Positions 61,493-64,000 of a stretch of 64,000 nucleotides of DNA are shown in pieces. The translations under genes and the position numbers were made by a program. A model generated the notes under the pieces. It did not search any database. It worked only from the letters and a program-made list of their open reading frames with translations, and was not told where the DNA came from. Positions within the stretch are counted from its first letter, which is position 1, and the number at the start of each line of letters is the position of its first letter. Source of the stretch: VRUE01 sp044867925 (GTDB lineage Bacteria > Actinomycetota > Thermoleophilia > Solirubrobacterales > 70-9); NCBI GenBank assembly GCA_044867925.1, contig JBIOVV010000017.1:1-64000 (forward strand), read 5' to 3'.

Positions 61493-61540
61493 CCAACCTC
61501 TTGGACTACTTTTGGTCATGGAGTAGAATGCTGAGGACTT

Positions 61541-62689
61541 ATGTATAGATCTAGAGTCATTGTTGGCATTCTTGTGATCTGGTGTGGGTTGGTCTCATGG
61601 TCCGGTATAGTCGGCTCGCCTGGTGCAAATGCTCTCCAGTCGACTGAGCCAGCGCGGACCCATTCCGCGACAGTCGATGATTGTGTTGCGGTAGCCGAAG
61701 CGACTGATTCGCGCCGCAGCATTACGTTTGTGGCGTGGTGCAGCGTGCAGCCAGGAAATGTGCGATTTGGAGTGCGGACAAATGACGATGAACCGATCGT
61801 GAGGTATTCGAAGCGGCTGGATGCTTCGAGCGGAGGACCAAAACAGAGTTCCACGTGCAGGCTTACGTCAGGGCGACTCGTCTGTAAGGCACACAAGACC
61901 GGGCCGGTGACTTTGCGAGGTGCGATCGAGACGCAGGCTGGCGAGAGTTGCTCTGCTCCGGTGGCGGTGGTCACCGGAAGCTCCATTTTTCTGGGTCTCC
62001 CGATCGGATGTCCAGGCACGCATCCGGAGCGCCTCGGTGGCCTAGCTGGAACCCGTGCGTTTCGCACATCGCTGGGCCTTGACCTCGATCTACGAAGCCG
62101 TGACGAGCACCGGCGGCGCTATTCGCAGCTCAGGCAAGCGTGGCGCCATGGGAACCCGGTGGCTCGTTACTCGCTTGACACTTACTCTGCGCTACTACGG
62201 GCTGCCGACATTGAAGAGCTCGAATTTCGCGAACGCTATATCGCTCAGGCAAGCTCCGTCATTCCTAGATGGGCAGCAGTTCATGCCCCGGATACCTACG
62301 CAGGCTTGGCAGTTGATTTCAGAAAGTATGGCGGCACAATCTTTGTGGGCTTTACAGACGGACAAAATGCGCGAGTTGCAGAGCTGCAGAGGGAAGCTGG
62401 ACTCCTTGCGCCTAATCGCATTGAGGCGCTCCCAGCCTCTCCAACGTACTCCCTAACGGAGCTCCGGAAGCTTCAAGGAGAAGTTGTCGCGTTTTTCACG
62501 GATGCTTCTAACAGGTCGAGACGGCAATTGGTGATTGCAATTGGGGTGAATGTATTGGACAATCGTGTTCAAGTGACGAGTTCTCACGTTGCTAAGCTCG
62601 AAGCGTTGCTGAGCGAAGAGTTCGGCTCTAGCGCGCCAATTGAGGCAGTATTTTCAAAAGCGTTCAAAATTGGACCCGCTAGCGATTGA
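61541..62689 (+). CDS. secreted protein related to the protease pro-region next door
   Basis: A 382-residue exported protein (signal segment VIVGILVIWCGLVSWSGIVG). The C-terminal ~190 residues align with the pro-region-like segment of the giant protease: IEELEFRERYIAQASSVIPRW, AGLAVDFRKYGGTIFVGFTDG and YSLTELRKLQ match MEYRERYVASSGTTIPDW, AGYYVDHRAGGLIRVGFTSG and HPLAELESLQ. No protease domain follows; it stops at a natural TGA. Its DNA is AT-richer than most of the window. A free-standing pro-region could act as an inhibitor or folding chaperone of the neighbour, but this is inference. It lies 48 bases downstream in the same direction. Confidence 0.72.
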   Translation: MYRSRVIVGILVIWCGLVSWSGIVGSPGANALQSTEPARTHSATVDDCVAVAEATDSRRSITFVAWCSVQPGNVRFGVRTNDDEPIVRYSKRLDASSGGPKQSSTCRLTSGRLVCKAHKTGPVTLRGAIETQAGESCSAPVAVVTGSSIFLGLPIGCPGTHPERLGGLAGTRAFRTSLGLDLDLRSRDEHRRRYSQLRQAWRHGNPVARYSLDTYSALLRAADIEELEFRERYIAQASSVIPRWAAVHAPDTYAGLAVDFRKYGGTIFVGFTDGQNARVAELQREAGLLAPNRIEALPASPTYSLTELRKLQGEVVAFFTDASNRSRRQLVIAIGVNVLDNRVQVTSSHVAKLEALLSEEFGSSAPIEAVFSKAFKIGPASD

Positions 62690-62710
62690 ATTTCCGCTGC
62701 CTCTTTATCT

Positions 62711-63271
62711 ATGCGATCCCCTTTTATTCGTACGATTGGCAGTGGAGCTACGTCGACTCGACTCAGCAACGGCGAGAGGATCGCGGGCGTTTCGGCGATC
62801 CTGCTCTTCGTCATCATCATGTTCTTCCACTGGTTCGGAGTCAAGGCAATCAACACCTCCAACCTGCTTTTTGCCATTGAAGCCGTCGGGTCGGGGAAAA
62901 GCGCCTGGGAAGCGCTCGACTACGTTCCTATCGTTCTCGTGATCACGATTGCCGCCACGCTCGCCGTGGCTGCACTGCGTCTCACGAAAGCAGTTCACGG
63001 GCCTCCTGCCCCGGTCAACGCGGTGGTCGCGATCCTCGGCATTGTCTCGGTGCTGCTGATCCTCTCTCGGATCGTCGACCCGCCCATCTTCAGCGTCGAA
63101 AGAACCATCACGATCGAAGGGACGGTGCAATTCCCGATCTTCCTTGCTCTGCTGGCCGCAGCCGGGATCACCTTCGGTGGCTGCTTGGCCATGCGGGAGG
63201 AAGGCATTGCACTCTTCGGTCTACTCGCAAGACGACATCGAGGCAATGGGCAGCTAGGTCCTCCAGAATGA
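62711..63271 (+). CDS. multi-pass membrane protein of unknown function
   Basis: A 186-residue protein with about four membrane helices (ISAILLFVIIMFFHWFGV type segment near residue 28, VPIVLVITIAATLAVAAL, AVVAILGIVSVLLILS, FPIFLALLAAAGITFGGCLA). No family recognised. Its stop overlaps the next ATG (ATGA), so it is coupled to the YWTD propeller gene. Confidence 0.7.
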   Translation: MRSPFIRTIGSGATSTRLSNGERIAGVSAILLFVIIMFFHWFGVKAINTSNLLFAIEAVGSGKSAWEALDYVPIVLVITIAATLAVAALRLTKAVHGPPAPVNAVVAILGIVSVLLILSRIVDPPIFSVERTITIEGTVQFPIFLALLAAAGITFGGCLAMREEGIALFGLLARRHRGNGQLGPPE

Positions 63272-64000
63272 GTCGTCAACAACTCCAATCGAGAGTCATT
63301 CAAACCAAGTGTGTGGTGCTCGCTCTTCTGATGGCGGCGCTCGCCGCGCATGTTGTGCCGGCAAGTGCCGCGATCTACTGGGCCGATGGGTATAAGCTGG
63401 GAATCGCCAACCTAGATGGCTCCTATCCAACCTATTTCTGGTCGGGGTTTCCCCCTTACCAAGCCGGTGCCGGGTGTGGGGTTGCGACTGATGCTCAGCA
63501 CATCTACTGGGCCGACCGCGCCGGGGCGATTGGTCGCGCACAGCTCGATGCGACCGTTCCAGAGCCGACGTTCATCGGAGCTGTCGACGACCCCTGTGGT
63601 GTGGCTGTCAACAAGCAGCACATCTACTGGGCCAGCAGTGGCGGGCACGCGATCGGCCGTGCGGATATTGACGGTTCAAACCAGGAACGAGACTTCATCA
63701 CCGGACTGGACAGGCCTTGCGGAGTGGCTGTTGACGAGTCCCACGTTTATTGGGCAGACCTCGACGATGAAAGCATTGGCCGGGCAGACCTCGACGGCGG
63801 CAAACCGGAACTGTTCTTCATCGAGGGTGCCGAAGGAGCTTGTGGTGTCGCAGTCGACGACGCCCACATCTTTTGGGGCACCTTCAGGAATTCGATTGGG
63901 CGAGCCAACTTGGACGGCTCCATGTCGGACACCGAATTCATCACGGGCTTGGAACGTCCGTGCGGGGTCGCTACCAACGGAAGCCAGCTCTTTTGGAGCG
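63268..64000 (+). CDS. secreted YWTD beta-propeller protein (cut by window end)
   Basis: ATG 63268 overlaps the preceding stop and the frame stays open to the window edge (244 codons seen). A signal sequence (VVLALLMAALAAHVVPASAA) is followed by repeats of about 45 residues built on IYWADxxxxxIGRAxLDG and CGVAV, for example HIYWADRAGAIGRAQLDA, HIYWASSGGHAIGRADIDG and HVYWADLDDESIGRADLDG. This is the LDL-receptor class B (YWTD) propeller type; five repeats are visible. A surface or secreted binding protein. The 3' end is missing. Confidence 0.85.
   Translation, partial: MSRQQLQSRVIQTKCVVLALLMAALAAHVVPASAAIYWADGYKLGIANLDGSYPTYFWSGFPPYQAGAGCGVATDAQHIYWADRAGAIGRAQLDATVPEPTFIGAVDDPCGVAVNKQHIYWASSGGHAIGRADIDGSNQERDFITGLDRPCGVAVDESHVYWADLDDESIGRADLDGGKPELFFIEGAEGACGVAVDDAHIFWGTFRNSIGRANLDGSMSDTEFITGLERPCGVATNGSQLFWS

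Overview
The window looks like chromosomal DNA of a high-GC actinobacterium, most probably of the class Thermoleophilia (Solirubrobacterales-like). This rests on base composition, on actinobacterial gene types (MMPL exporter, FAAL, LmbU and PucR regulators, DevS/NarL-type two-component pair), and on secreted proteins whose start runs 'PSPALAVAGLALFVALGGT', a style I associate with that class. No rRNA gene, intact tRNA gene or CRISPR array was seen.

Positions 1-23,100 read as a compact biosynthetic gene cluster. It has a PucR-type regulator, an Sfp/EntD-type phosphopantetheinyl transferase and an LmbU-type regulator. An enzyme block follows: SDR, GTP cyclohydrolase II-like, thymidylate kinase-like, OMP decarboxylase, a large ATP-grasp/phosphohistidine ligase or phosphotransferase of the PigC/rifampin-phosphotransferase layout, a nucleotidyltransferase-fold protein and an orphan. 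On the other strand lies a coupled cassette of acyl carrier protein, fatty acyl-AMP ligase, NAD(P)-dependent thioester-reductase-like protein, SRPBCC protein and class III aminotransferase. The logical output of that cassette is a fatty aldehyde converted to a fatty amine. A UbiA-like membrane prenyltransferase, an ABC-2 exporter, a cation/proton antiporter, a flavin amine oxidase and an MMPL lipid exporter complete the set. The inferred product is a lipidated amine joined to a polar, perhaps nucleotide-derived, head group.

Positions 23,100-33,250 hold a secreted/surface gene set (giant secreted protein, collagen-like protein, lipoprotein, anchored coiled-coil protein), an ArsR-like regulator, an ImuB-like Y-family polymerase homologue, an excisionase-like protein and a tyrosine integrase. 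The integrase abuts a 3' fragment of a tRNA-Glu gene at 32,613-32,658. By eye the DNA to the left is less GC-rich than that just to the right, so this may be the right end of an integrative element that includes the biosynthetic cluster.

Positions 33,350-41,170 hold an almost gapless seven-gene operon: Ser/Thr kinase, membrane protein, coiled-coil protein, ClpB-like AAA+ ATPase, radical-SAM activase-like protein, zinc-ribbon/FHA protein and PP2C phosphatase. The kinase gene is broken by a roughly 950-bp inversion. I do not recognise the gene set as a described system.

From 41,570 on come housekeeping and envelope genes: a second giant secreted protein paralogous to the first, a DMT transporter, a DEAD-box helicase, a GMC oxidoreductase, the amtB-glnK pair, a TPR protein and a divergent histidine kinase/response regulator pair with a dyad between them. 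The right end encodes a 2,255-residue secreted Rhs-like/NHL-propeller protein ending in a trypsin-like protease, a neighbouring free-standing protein related to that protease's pro-region, a membrane protein and a YWTD propeller cut by the window edge.
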